Shown here: piece by piece, positions 1 to 7,919 of the stretch
Numbering within the stretch: the first letter of the stretch is position 1
Layout of the letters: each line of letters starts with the position of its first letter
From: Pirellula sp.
Lineage (GTDB): Bacteria > Planctomycetota > Planctomycetia > Pirellulales > PNKZ01
DNA length: 64,000 nucleotides
Reading direction: 5' to 3'
Assembly (NCBI GenBank): GCA_013822735.1
Contig: PNKZ01000007.1
Coordinates: 124,001-188,000, forward strand
Notes under the pieces: generated by a model
Databases searched by the model: none
What the model was told of the DNA's origin: nothing
What the model saw: the letters and a program-made list of their open reading frames with translations, nothing else
Position numbers and translations under genes: made by a program

Positions 1-1108
1 CCTTGGTCGCCTTAAACTGAAAATGGTCGACGTCGCCCGGCTTTTCAATCACGCCGTTCATGGCGATCGGAGCGTCGCAAGCCGTGGCTTGCGTACGGTC
101 GTCGTTCGGTTCTTTTTCGACGACGTTATTAAGAGAATTCACGCGAAACACGAGCGGCGACGGAGCAACGCCCGACGCATCTTGCGGCAATACGGCCGTC
201 GACTTTTCATCGGGAGCAAAGATCGTCGAGAGAAATTCCGGCTTGGCAGGCAGCGTGACCTTTTGCTTGAACGGGCCGGCGGGATCGCCGAGCATCGTCA
301 CTTCCAAAGTTTCGCCCGGCTTGCCGCCGGCGGGAATCATGGCCGTCGGCCGAGGAAACGTACCGATGTGCAGGCGATAAGCGGAGCTGGCGCTGAACGT
401 GCTCTCGCGGAGCATGACGACGTACTTGCCGTCGGCCGGAGCGAGCACCGAACAGGCGCTGTCGTGCCACACGACGGCGGCATCGTCGCTACGGGCCAAC
501 TCGAAACGCTCCAGGTCCATGATCGCCAGATAAGGATCGAAGAACCCTCGGGCCAGGCGGATGCCTTCCACTTCGGCGGAAATCCGTTGCCCCTTCTTCG
601 CTTCGACGACGAAGTAGTCGACATCCTCATTCTGCACGGAGCCGGCGACCGTGACGTTGAGCGGAATCGCTTGCGGGGAGGCAAACTCGCTGTTCGGCTC
701 CTTTTCCTCGACGGTGTCCAAGGCGCCGACGCTGAACACGATCGGCATATTGGATACGCCTCCGGCCGTGCGAACGCGCAGCGCGTGGTTGCCGAGCATG
801 CAATCGGGAGCGATCGCCAACGTGGCGGTGAACGAGTTGGCGTTCACGACGCCGGCCTTGTCCTTAATCGGCTCGATCTTCTTGACGGTGATGCCCGACT
901 CGTAGAACAGAAGCTCCGGGGCATCGCCGATGCTATTGCCGTTGATCGTCACCTGAACTTCGGTGCCGCGTTTGGCGCCGGCCGGAACGACATTGCTAAG
1001 CCGGGGGTCGGCCGCCGTCGCCGTGAATGCGAAAGCCACGGACGTGGCGAAACAAGCGGAACGCACAAACAATCGGCAAGCGCCGATCGCGCGGAAAGAG
1101 GCACTCAT
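1..1108 (-). CDS. Secreted PPC-domain protein (3' part lies outside the window)
   Basis: About 369 codons are visible; the gene runs off the left edge. The N-terminus has a basic start, a hydrophobic stretch and an Ala-rich cleavage region typical of a signal peptide. Two copies of the motif EKEPN(S/D) occur, near residues 130 and 330, each opening a bacterial pre-peptidase C-terminal (PPC)-like beta-sandwich that ends in a segment of the type DVDYFVVEAKKGQ. Such proteins are common exported planctomycete proteins, often next to DUF1501 genes as here. The start has GAGG about 9 bases upstream. Its partner or substrate is unknown; a surface or periplasmic binding role is inferred. Confidence 0.75.
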   Translation of the reverse strand, partial: MSASFRAIGACRLFVRSACFATSVAFAFTATAADPRLSNVVPAGAKRGTEVQVTINGNSIGDAPELLFYESGITVKKIEPIKDKAGVVNANSFTATLAIAPDCMLGNHALRVRTAGGVSNMPIVFSVGALDTVEEKEPNSEFASPQAIPLNVTVAGSVQNEDVDYFVVEAKKGQRISAEVEGIRLARGFFDPYLAIMDLERFELARSDDAAVVWHDSACSVLAPADGKYVVMLRESTFSASSAYRLHIGTFPRPTAMIPAGGKPGETLEVTMLGDPAGPFKQKVTLPAKPEFLSTIFAPDEKSTAVLPQDASGVAPSPLVFRVNSLNNVVEKEPNDDRTQATACDAPIAMNGVIEKPGDVDHFQFKATK

Positions 1109-1459
1109 GTAAACCTCGGCAGGAGGGAAGGCAGGCGGCGGGATGAAAGCATCCGAGGGCGACCGCGCTCACTAGCGCCAAGCCGGCTCTCACAGAATGC
1201 TCTGGCAAACGGTGCAGGCCGAACATTCCATCGACGACCGGCGATCCGACACCGGTGCCTATGGCAAACAATCCACCCGGCGCGCCCGAAGGTCGCCGGG
1301 TGGATTGCTTCTATATCATGCTAACCACCGCGAACACGAATCGACAAGTCGCAGCCCCTCGCGACGCGAAATTTCGTGTTTCATCCGCCCCTGCAAAATC
1401 CATACAGACAGAGGCCATGCGGCAGTCGGACATACTCATTTCAAATTGATACTCGACAA
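1109..1459. other. Intergenic gap between DUF1501 gene and PPC gene
   Basis: No convincing gene lies in these 351 bases. The only clear structure is a 13-bp perfect inverted repeat, listed separately. Apparent reading frames here are extensions of frames antisense to the neighbouring minus-strand genes. Confidence 0.6.
1269..1307 (-). terminator. Hairpin between DUF1501 and PPC genes
   Basis: A perfect 13-bp stem (1269-1281 pairs with 1295-1307) encloses a 13-base loop. On the minus strand it is followed by a weakly T-rich TTTGCC. It lies between two same-strand genes, so it may end the DUF1501 transcript or act as a partial terminator. Confidence 0.5.
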
Positions 1460-2761
1460 CTAGGCGAGGATTTCCTTGATCACGCGGCCGCCGTCGACGA
1501 TTTCGATCGGACGATCGCCCGGAGCCATGAGCTCCTTATCGGCGACGATGCCCAATTGATTGTAGACCGTGGTGGCGAGGTCTTGCGGGCCGACGGGATC
1601 ATCTTCCGGCTCGCTCGCAATGGCGTTGGAAGTGCCGTAGGTGATGCCCTTCTTGATGCCGCCGCCCGCGAGAGCCACGCTAAACACCTTCGGCCAGTGG
1701 TCGCGGCCGGCGGTGTTGTTGATCTTCGGCGTACGGCCGAATTCGCTGCTGACCATGACGAGGGTTTCGTCGAGCAAACCGCAGCGATCGAGATCGCGGA
1801 TCAGCGCGGCGTAGGCCTGATCGAAGGTCGGCAGTTGACGCTTCATGGCAGGAACGATGCCGTTGTGCATATCCCAGCCGCCGTAGGTCATGCTGACGAA
1901 CCGCACGCCGGCGGCGACGAGACGCTTGGCCATGAGCATGCGCTGACCGGCTTCGTTGCGGCCGTATTCATCACGCAAGGCGGCGTTTTCGGCATTGATG
2001 TTGAACGCTTCGCGAGCTTCCTTCGAGCTGATGAGGCTGTAGGCCCGATCGTAGAAGGTGTCCATCGCGTCGATGGCGTCGGACTTTTCCTTGGCATGGA
2101 AGTAAGCGTTCACGGCGTCCAAGGCAGTACGACGGCGCGAGAAGCGGGCGTCATCGACGCCATTGGGCAACGTCAGGTCGCGAACTTGGAAACCGCCGTT
2201 GGCCGGATCGGAACCGAGGCTGAACGGAGCGAACGACGAGCTGAGGTAGCCGGTGCCCGCGAACTCGTTGGCTTGGTTCGGAATGGCGACGTACGGGGGC
2301 AGGTTGTTGCGCGGGCCGTATTCGTGGCTGACGACGCTACCCATGCTCGGATATTGCAGAGCCGGGCTCGGGCGGTAGCCGGTGAACATGTTGTGCGTGC
2401 CGCGTTCGTGAGCGGCTTCGCCGTGGGTCATCGAGCGGATGACGCAGATCTTGTCGGCGATTTCCGCCGTCTTGACCATGAACTCGGAGAACTGGGTGCC
2501 GGCCACCTTCGTGTTGATCGGCTTCAGATCGCCCCGGTATTCGATCGGAGCGAACGGCTTCGGATCCCACGTTTCTTGATGAGCACAGCCGCCCGGCAGA
2601 TAGATATGAATGACGCTCTTCGCCTTGGCTTCCAAGAAGTCGTAGTTCTTCTTTTCGGCGCGAGCGCTTTGGATGCGGAACAGGTCCGGCAGCGCGAGAC
2701 CGACACCGGCGACGGCGCCCACCGTCAAGAAATCGCGACGGCTAGGCATGTGGCTCTTCAT
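1460..2761 (-). CDS. DUF1501 family protein with Tat signal
   Basis: The 433-residue product begins with a twin-arginine signal (SRRDFL near residue 7 followed by a hydrophobic Gly/Ala/Val stretch and ARAE), so export in folded form is likely. The body matches the DUF1501 family, a sulfatase/alkaline-phosphatase-like fold abundant in planctomycetes, with the segments GGCAHQETWDPKP, GEAAHERGTHN, SSEFGRTPKINN and GRDHW. No substrate is established for the family. GGGAG precedes the ATG; an alternative start at MPSRRDF lies four codons in. The PPC-domain gene downstream on the same strand suggests a functional pair. Confidence 0.88.
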   Translation of the reverse strand: MKSHMPSRRDFLTVGAVAGVGLALPDLFRIQSARAEKKNYDFLEAKAKSVIHIYLPGGCAHQETWDPKPFAPIEYRGDLKPINTKVAGTQFSEFMVKTAEIADKICVIRSMTHGEAAHERGTHNMFTGYRPSPALQYPSMGSVVSHEYGPRNNLPPYVAIPNQANEFAGTGYLSSSFAPFSLGSDPANGGFQVRDLTLPNGVDDARFSRRRTALDAVNAYFHAKEKSDAIDAMDTFYDRAYSLISSKEAREAFNINAENAALRDEYGRNEAGQRMLMAKRLVAAGVRFVSMTYGGWDMHNGIVPAMKRQLPTFDQAYAALIRDLDRCGLLDETLVMVSSEFGRTPKINNTAGRDHWPKVFSVALAGGGIKKGITYGTSNAIASEPEDDPVGPQDLATTVYNQLGIVADKELMAPGDRPIEIVDGGRVIKEILA

Positions 2762-3123
2762 AAATCCATCTCCCTCAAGGCAAGCAAAAGGAATCAGTGT
2801 TAGGTAGGTTCGCCGTTTCCGGTCGACCGGTGCTCGCAGCTTGAGCTCGATCGAGTGGGAGCGGGCGATTCGATTTCCGGAGCAAACAGAGACCGCAAGA
2901 GGCGATCTGGTGGGGTTTGCTTGGGGCCCGGGCGTCGAATTGTGCGTTACACAGGGGAATTGGCCGCTGCCGGCATTCGGTTACGGCCTATTTCCCGAGA
3001 AACTGCACGAGAAATTCAAACTAATTCGCAAACCCTTGCATTGCAAGCAGTTGCACGCCGAAGAATTGTGGCGAAGAATTCGCCGCGAGGGGCGCTGAAA
3101 GGGCCCGAACCCGGATGCGATCC

Positions 3124-3155
3124 CTACGGAAACACCACTCCTACGGAAACACCAC
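3124..3155. repeat. Two tandem copies of a 15-base repeat
   Basis: CTACGGAAACACCAC occurs at 3124-3138 and again at 3141-3155, separated by two bases. It directly abuts the hairpin at 3156-3183. Confidence 0.7.
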
Positions 3156-3183
3156 GGGGCGGAGGCACTAACGGCTCCGCCCC
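3156..3183 (-). terminator. Hairpin downstream of csrA
   Basis: A 9-bp G+C-rich perfect stem (3156-3164 with 3175-3183) has a 10-base loop. It sits 78 bases beyond the csrA stop on the minus strand. The following bases are only weakly T-rich, so termination is plausible but not certain. Confidence 0.45.
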
Positions 3184-3260
3184 GATTGATCGCGATGACT
3201 TACCTAAAACTCGCAGCTACCGACCACAGACGGCTGACAACGTACGACTGACCGAGACCA

Positions 3261-3491
3261 TTACGCCACGGCTTGGGCGGCATGGGTGGCCACGACCGGC
3301 AGCTCCGGAGCGGCAATCGCCGAACCGGTGATCGCCGTGGCAAACGTTTCGAGCTCGTCTCGCAGCACCAACACATCGGGCGGAGCTTGGATGCCGAGGC
3401 GAACTTTGTCGCCCGACACGCGCACGATGGTCAACACAATCGAGTCGCCCAAACGAATCCGTTCGTTCTCTTTACGGGACAAAACAAGCAT
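3261..3491 (-). CDS. csrA: Carbon storage regulator CsrA
   Basis: The 76-residue product starts MLVLSRKENERIRLGD and continues with VRVSGDKVRLGIQAPPDV, the signature of the CsrA/RsmA dimeric RNA-binding protein that controls translation by binding GGA motifs near start codons. The C-terminal tail after residue 50 (Ala/Val rich) is slightly longer than in the E. coli protein. The start was chosen at the canonical MLVLSRK rather than a longer upstream frame because GGAGG sits 7 bases before it. A strong promoter (3532-3560) and a near-consensus CsrA site over the ribosome-binding site suggest autoregulation. Confidence 0.95.
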   Translation of the reverse strand: MLVLSRKENERIRLGDSIVLTIVRVSGDKVRLGIQAPPDVLVLRDELETFATAITGSAIAAPELPVVATHAAQAVA

Positions 3492-3498
3492 GGAACCG

Positions 3499-3510
3499 AC
3501 CTCCATGTAC
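3499..3510 (-). promoter_or_regulatory. Probable CsrA binding site over the csrA ribosome-binding site
   Basis: On the minus strand the bases read GTACATGGAGGT, matching 10 of 12 positions of the known CsrA SELEX consensus RUACARGGAUGU, and contain the GGAGG that is also the csrA Shine-Dalgarno. Binding would occlude ribosomes, as in known csrA autoregulation. The binding itself is inferred. Confidence 0.6.
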
Positions 3511-3531
3511 AGTTGGTGATTAGTGAAGTTA

Positions 3532-3560
3532 TGTATACTACTCGCCGGCCTTCGAGTCAA
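3532..3560 (-). promoter_or_regulatory. Sigma-70-type promoter of csrA
   Basis: On the minus strand TTGACT (3560-3555) is followed after exactly 17 bases by TATACA (3537-3532). Predicted transcription starts about 34 bases before the csrA ATG. It lies in the gap after the upstream gene, so csrA can be expressed independently. Confidence 0.65.
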
Positions 3561-3569
3561 TCCTTTTCT

Positions 3570-3866
3570 CTAGGCGGCGACGGCGACCAATTGCGGGGCG
3601 GCTACCAGTCGAGTTTTCTGAAATCGCAAGCCGGTCGAATCGTAGAAGAGGATTGAGTTTTGCTTGGTTTCCCAGATCGCGGTGATCATCACCGCGCGAG
3701 GACCATGAAGGCAAAAATGCATTCCGCAGGCCGAACCGCTGCGAATCAGGATCTGCTCCGACATATGGAACGCCCCTCGTTCCAAACTCTCGCGCTGACA
3801 AAGTACCTCGTAGACGTAAGCTCGTAACTCTTCCAGGTTTTGCAGTCCGCACTCACTGCCGGTCAT
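3570..3866 (-). CDS. Conserved hypothetical protein upstream of csrA
   Basis: A 98-residue cytoplasmic-looking protein starting MTGSECGLQNLEELRAYVY. The start was placed at this Met because GGAGGGG lies 9 bases upstream; a longer frame to 3923 lacks such a site. Recognisable segments are LCQRESLERGAFHMSEQ and GSACGMHFCLHGPRAV. I recall similar short proteins in planctomycete genomes but no assigned function. It has two Cys close to the HFCLHGP motif and no membrane segment. It lies 78 bases upstream of csrA on the same strand, so read-through into csrA is possible. Confidence 0.7.
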   Translation of the reverse strand: MTGSECGLQNLEELRAYVYEVLCQRESLERGAFHMSEQILIRSGSACGMHFCLHGPRAVMITAIWETKQNSILFYDSTGLRFQKTRLVAAPQLVAVAA

Positions 3867-4153
3867 GCTTAGAACCCCTCCGAAATGAATTGATTGGGTC
3901 GAGTGGGCAATCTGGGATGACAATCAGCTCATTGACAATGTGAGCTATCGGCAAGCCTGGGAAGCTACTTGCTTTGCGAAATTTATAGGTGGTGAAGTAG
4001 GGCGCGCAGAAAAGTATTAAAGGTCGCAACTATCGAGGCGACGCGAGCTGATGCACGTCAGGTTAGCCGGCCGACGAAGCGATACTTCCGGCGCCGAAGT
4101 GCGGCGGGGGCCGCATGGGGAATCGTCCGGCGAGCAACGGACGGAGGAGCGAC

Positions 4154-5269
4154 TTACTTGGTCGCGGGCGATTGCGGCGGGGCTTCCCACACCGCCGTGC
4201 CCATATGATAGCGCTCGTGGTTCTCGACGCGCTTGGCGTAATAGGCCGTGACGATCCGGCCGTCGGCGCGTTGCACGCTGCTCGGATAACCGCAATCTGA
4301 TTCGAGACTTTTCACGAGCCGAATGGGCGGGCCCCAGGTTTCCCCGTCGTCGGAACTCAGCTTCGCGAGGACTCCGTAGCGATCTTTGACCCGGCTACCG
4401 TAGCTCAAGAGCAACCGCCCGTCGGCCAAGCGCATGAGATGACCGTTGATCTCGTTGCGGCCGGTCACACGCTGCGGACCTTGCCATGTAGCGCCGTCGT
4501 CTTCGCTGCGAAACAATTCCAGGGCGTCGATTCGCGCTGCCGCCAGCCAGCGCTTGCCGCCGAGATGGAAGAGGTCGGTCTCGTTGTGCTTCGCGCCGAT
4601 TACGGAAACGTTCGACCAAGTGCGACCGTCGTCGTCGCTGCGGAAATGCCAGGCGCGGTAGCCGTCGGTCTTCGAGTTTTTGTCCGGTGCAACGAGTCGG
4701 CCGCCGTAGCACGACGTATGGAGCGCACCGTCTTCGCCGACCCAAATATCGCCGAACGGAATATACGGCGTCCAACCGCTCTCTGCGGGCACGAATGACT
4801 TCTCCTGCGTCCACGTTCGCCCGCCGTCGCCGGAGCGGCACACCCAATTGCTCAAAACGGCATCGCGAAACGCCGCTTGTTTGGGGCGTTCCGGTTGTTT
4901 CTCGTCCGTCCAACCGGAGCACAACACGAGTAGGTCGCCGTTGTTCGCGAGCCCCGCGGCAACGTTCATTCGAATGGTATGTGGATCGTTCGGCGCCGGT
5001 TTGCCGCGCAGCTCCCATAGCGCGCCGTCGGTGCTAACCCAACAATCGACGTCCCCCTCCATCTGTCCGTGGGCCGGCTTGTTGTGAATTACCGCCGCAA
5101 TGGAACCATCGCGGAGCATCGTGAGGTTGGGCCACGCACAGACGTTGTCGACCGCCACATAGCGAGCGATCGACGGCGGCACGGCTTCAACCTGTGGCGC
5201 AGCAGCATCCGCAGACATTGCGACGCGACAAACCAGCGCCAACACACCGACAAAGTACGCACGATTCAT
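4154..5269 (-). CDS. Exported sialidase-like (BNR/Asp-box) protein
   Basis: The 371-residue product begins with a signal peptide (MNRAYFVGVLALV then an Ala-rich site). Four Asp-box motifs of the form S-x-D-x-G-x-T-W are visible (SGDGGRTW, SDDDGRTW, SEDDGATW, SSDDGETW), the mark of the six-bladed sialidase propeller fold. An N-terminal VCAWPNLTMLRDGSIAAV segment fits the first blade. Whether it is a true exo-alpha-sialidase is unknown, since many planctomycete members lack proven activity. CGAGG lies 6 bases before the chosen ATG; a longer frame to 5329 is rejected. It follows a DUF6807 gene on the same strand after 83 bases, a likely operon. Confidence 0.82.
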   Translation of the reverse strand: MNRAYFVGVLALVCRVAMSADAAAPQVEAVPPSIARYVAVDNVCAWPNLTMLRDGSIAAVIHNKPAHGQMEGDVDCWVSTDGALWELRGKPAPNDPHTIRMNVAAGLANNGDLLVLCSGWTDEKQPERPKQAAFRDAVLSNWVCRSGDGGRTWTQEKSFVPAESGWTPYIPFGDIWVGEDGALHTSCYGGRLVAPDKNSKTDGYRAWHFRSDDDGRTWSNVSVIGAKHNETDLFHLGGKRWLAAARIDALELFRSEDDGATWQGPQRVTGRNEINGHLMRLADGRLLLSYGSRVKDRYGVLAKLSSDDGETWGPPIRLVKSLESDCGYPSSVQRADGRIVTAYYAKRVENHERYHMGTAVWEAPPQSPATK

Positions 5270-5352
5270 GGCGAACCTCGATGTCAATCCTTCTTTGCGG
5301 GCGCGACAGGGCGAGTGCCTCGATCGCACTTCGTTCCGCTTAGCGAATCACG

Positions 5353-6372
5353 CTACTTCGCGTCGGCGTATTCCTTATAAGCCGCGGCAATCCCGGCCTC
5401 TTCGGCGTTGCCCTTGTGAAAGAGCACGCGGTAACGCAGCGTGATCGATTCACCGGAGCGGATCGTGGCCCCGCTCTCGTCTTTCGTCTCCTTGTCGAAG
5501 CTCGTGGCGCCGAACGGATTGGCGGCAAACAGCCCATACGTGCGAACGTGCCAACGGGTGGGAAAACGAAAGCTCGACGGGTGATTCATCACGGCAATAC
5601 CAAGTTGCTCGCCCCCGACGTTGCCGCTGTAGTCGACCCACGCGGCCCGCTTACCCCAAGCGTCTTTGTCCGTAACGCCGTCGCTTGAGACGATCTTGCC
5701 GCCGTCGGGCTTGTGATCGACGTCCATCGTTGTCGGCACGCGCACGCCGAACGAACCTTCTTTGGTTTCGCCGAAATGTACGTCGCCGGCCGTGGCCTTC
5801 AAGGTGATGTCGAAGTCAATTGCTCGGGCTTCGCCCAGGTCGCGGAACGTCAGCGTTCGTTCATCTTCCAGCATCTTCTTGCCGGCGGGCGAGACCCAAT
5901 CGTTGCGAGTTTGGATCACGGCCGCACCGTCGACCACTTCGTTCTTCAAGTATTCGCGGTGCAGAATCGCCCCGTGCCCGGTGACTTGCGGATGGCCGGG
6001 CTTTGCGTCTTTCACAGGGCTTCCGTCGCCGGGCGCTTCCGACCAGAAATCCACGCCGTTCACGTCGCCGTGCGTAAACCAGAAAGAGCGCTGGTGCGGA
6101 TGGTCGGTCTTTTCACCCTCGACCCATTTCGTCGAGTAAGCACGGGTCATCTCCTTGCCCGTGGGGCCGACGATCGGCCAAACAAACGGCTTCGGAGCGT
6201 TGCCGATGACGTAGTCGGCAAAGAGCTTACCGTCGATCAATACCGCGATGCCGTGAATGTTCTTATCACGCGCTTCCAGCGTGATTTTTCCGCCCGCTTC
6301 GGAAGAGTGCGGCGACAATAGACAATGCGACCCGAAGGCGGCGACAAGCAATAGACGACGGCAACGCAACAT
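5353..6372 (-). CDS. DUF6807 / PmoA-family exported protein
   Basis: This 339-residue protein has a signal peptide (LRCRRLLLVAAFGSHCLL) and the segments HPHQRSFWFTHGDVNGVDFW and HPSSFRFPTRWHVRTYGLFAANPFG. They are typical of the family annotated as DUF6807 or, misleadingly, methane oxygenase PmoA. Planctomycetes and Bacteroidetes carry many copies, often near sugar-degradation genes. The role is unproven; a carbohydrate-related periplasmic function is inferred from the adjacent sialidase-like gene. The start ATG at 6372 has GCGAGG upstream, the same leader style as the downstream gene. Confidence 0.75.
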   Translation of the reverse strand: MLRCRRLLLVAAFGSHCLLSPHSSEAGGKITLEARDKNIHGIAVLIDGKLFADYVIGNAPKPFVWPIVGPTGKEMTRAYSTKWVEGEKTDHPHQRSFWFTHGDVNGVDFWSEAPGDGSPVKDAKPGHPQVTGHGAILHREYLKNEVVDGAAVIQTRNDWVSPAGKKMLEDERTLTFRDLGEARAIDFDITLKATAGDVHFGETKEGSFGVRVPTTMDVDHKPDGGKIVSSDGVTDKDAWGKRAAWVDYSGNVGGEQLGIAVMNHPSSFRFPTRWHVRTYGLFAANPFGATSFDKETKDESGATIRSGESITLRYRVLFHKGNAEEAGIAAAYKEYADAK

Positions 6373-6495
6373 GACGGCGAACCTCGCGGCGGGAAGGACG
6401 AAGGCGGGAAGCAAACCAGATGCTTCGCCATCGTAACCGCGGGGTTTGCCGAACGCAAAGAAGTCGGCGAGCTCGGATTATGGAGAATCCGGCGA

Positions 6496-7755
6496 CTAGG
6501 GATAAAGCAGCGATTTCGGTTGCCCGTCGATCAACACACGGAGGCGGAATCTACCTCCGGACACTGCTTCTGCTTGTCGGAGCTGCGCTTCCGTGGAGAT
6601 TGGTACGTCGTTCACTCGCAATAGCCTGTCGTTGCGCTTCAGCCCCAACTGCGACGCGATGCTCGCCTCGAGTACGTCGTCGATCACAAACTCCCCGCGA
6701 TCGTCGGGACGCCCGAACACTCCTAGCGGCACGGCGGCGTTCGGCGGCGGAATCTCGACGATCCGACTTCGTCCGAGCGAGGGATTGAACAGCACGAGCT
6801 TCAGGCCGCCTCCGGCGCGCGTGCTTGCAATGCGGTAGTCGTCGAGCGTCGCGACCGCCATGTCGTTGACCCGTTCGAGCACCTCACCGACCTGAACCTG
6901 ATACCTATCAGCCAGGCCGCCTAAGGCGACGGCTTCCACCTGCAAAGCCTCTCGGCCGTCGGGAAATTGGTACGATCCGATGCGGCAATCGAGCTTCGGC
7001 GGGTCTATCGCAGGCCCGTCCATATTCGGAGCGCCGGGCATAATCGGCCGGAGCACCACGGTCGGTTGCAGCTCTTCGCAACGTCGGCGATCGACGGGCA
7101 CCGGCTTGCCGCCGATCACCAGCAAGAACTCCGTCGGCGAATCGCCGGCCACTTCAAACACTTCGCCGGCACTTACATTGAGTAATCGCGGTACGCCCGC
7201 CTCAACCACTTGCAGTTCCGTGTCGACCAGCAATCGCGCGCGCCGCGTCTTCAACTTGTCCAACTCCGCCTGCCTCTGCAACTCCGCCTGACGCTGCGCT
7301 TCAATCGCCGCGGCTTGGCGTCGCTGTAGTTCCGCGTTCAGGTTCAGGTAGTCCTGCTTCAGTGCGAGTCGGAGCTTACCGATCTCCGCCAAATCCGCCG
7401 TGGACTGCGCGTCCAATTGGCTGATCGGCACGTAGTTCCGAGAGCTGAACAACAAGCACGGCTTATTGCTCCGCACGACTTCGGCCTCATACGCCCCTTC
7501 GTAGGCGCGGTGCTCGCCGTTGTCGGCGTGATAGCCCCAGACGCGCCGCTTGGTTAACTCCAAGAACTTCAAAGCGCGGCCCGTCGCATCCGCATCAAAT
7601 TGAACGCGCTGAACGGCCTCGGCATCCGCGCGTAATTGCGCCGTCGAGTCATCGCGCGTCCCCTGCGCGACGCAAACGCATTCAACGCCGATCAGTATCG
7701 CCAGGCTCCAAAAGGCCCGACGCCGGCGACGATCAACAAGTACTCCGCGCCTCAT
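6496..7755 (-). CDS. Exported protein with coiled coil and PDZ-like domains
   Basis: The 419-residue product has an N-terminal hydrophobic segment after an Arg-rich start, a region with VWGYHADNGEHRAYEGAYEA, then a charged Gln/Glu/Arg coiled coil near residues 130-170 (LQRRQAAAIEAQRQAELQRQ). Two C-terminal segments look like PDZ domains: ALGGLADRYQVQVGEVLERVND and SIASQLGLKRNDRLLRVNDVP, both with the substrate-loop and GD/ND pattern. No protease motif is visible, so an adaptor role is inferred. GGAG lies 9 bases before the ATG. Confidence 0.6.
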   Translation of the reverse strand: MRRGVLVDRRRRRAFWSLAILIGVECVCVAQGTRDDSTAQLRADAEAVQRVQFDADATGRALKFLELTKRRVWGYHADNGEHRAYEGAYEAEVVRSNKPCLLFSSRNYVPISQLDAQSTADLAEIGKLRLALKQDYLNLNAELQRRQAAAIEAQRQAELQRQAELDKLKTRRARLLVDTELQVVEAGVPRLLNVSAGEVFEVAGDSPTEFLLVIGGKPVPVDRRRCEELQPTVVLRPIMPGAPNMDGPAIDPPKLDCRIGSYQFPDGREALQVEAVALGGLADRYQVQVGEVLERVNDMAVATLDDYRIASTRAGGGLKLVLFNPSLGRSRIVEIPPPNAAVPLGVFGRPDDRGEFVIDDVLEASIASQLGLKRNDRLLRVNDVPISTEAQLRQAEAVSGGRFRLRVLIDGQPKSLLYP

Positions 7756-7919
7756 CCCGCAGCTCCGCGAACTCCGAGGCGCTCGCTTTGTCCGCCTTAA
7801 AATGCGGAACAGCGATCACACCCCCACTATTAGGAGTTTAACACGCGGATTTTGGAACCCAAGGAAAACCGCGAAAACGGCCCAAAAGTCGGCATATTCA
7901 GGTCGCCGAGGGCTCTCTT

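Larger units (their letters stand above)
2762..3260. other. 499-base gap between csrA and DUF1501 gene
   Basis: No supported gene is present; the forward frames lack a ribosome-binding site and family resemblance. Visible structure is a perfect 12-bp palindrome CCGGTCGACCGG at 2819-2830, 58 bases upstream of the DUF1501 start, which could be a regulator site, plus a tandem 15-base repeat and a hairpin near 3124-3183. The DUF1501 promoter must lie here but no good -10/-35 pair was found. Confidence 0.5.

Noticed and set aside
23-1324. 433-codon open frame on the plus strand
   Set aside because: It is antisense to the PPC-domain gene, whose translation shows a signal peptide and repeated EKEPN motifs. 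The forward product is Arg/His rich with no family signature.
1376-2803. 475-codon open frame on the plus strand
   Set aside because: It is antisense to the DUF1501 gene and lacks a ribosome-binding site or any known motif.
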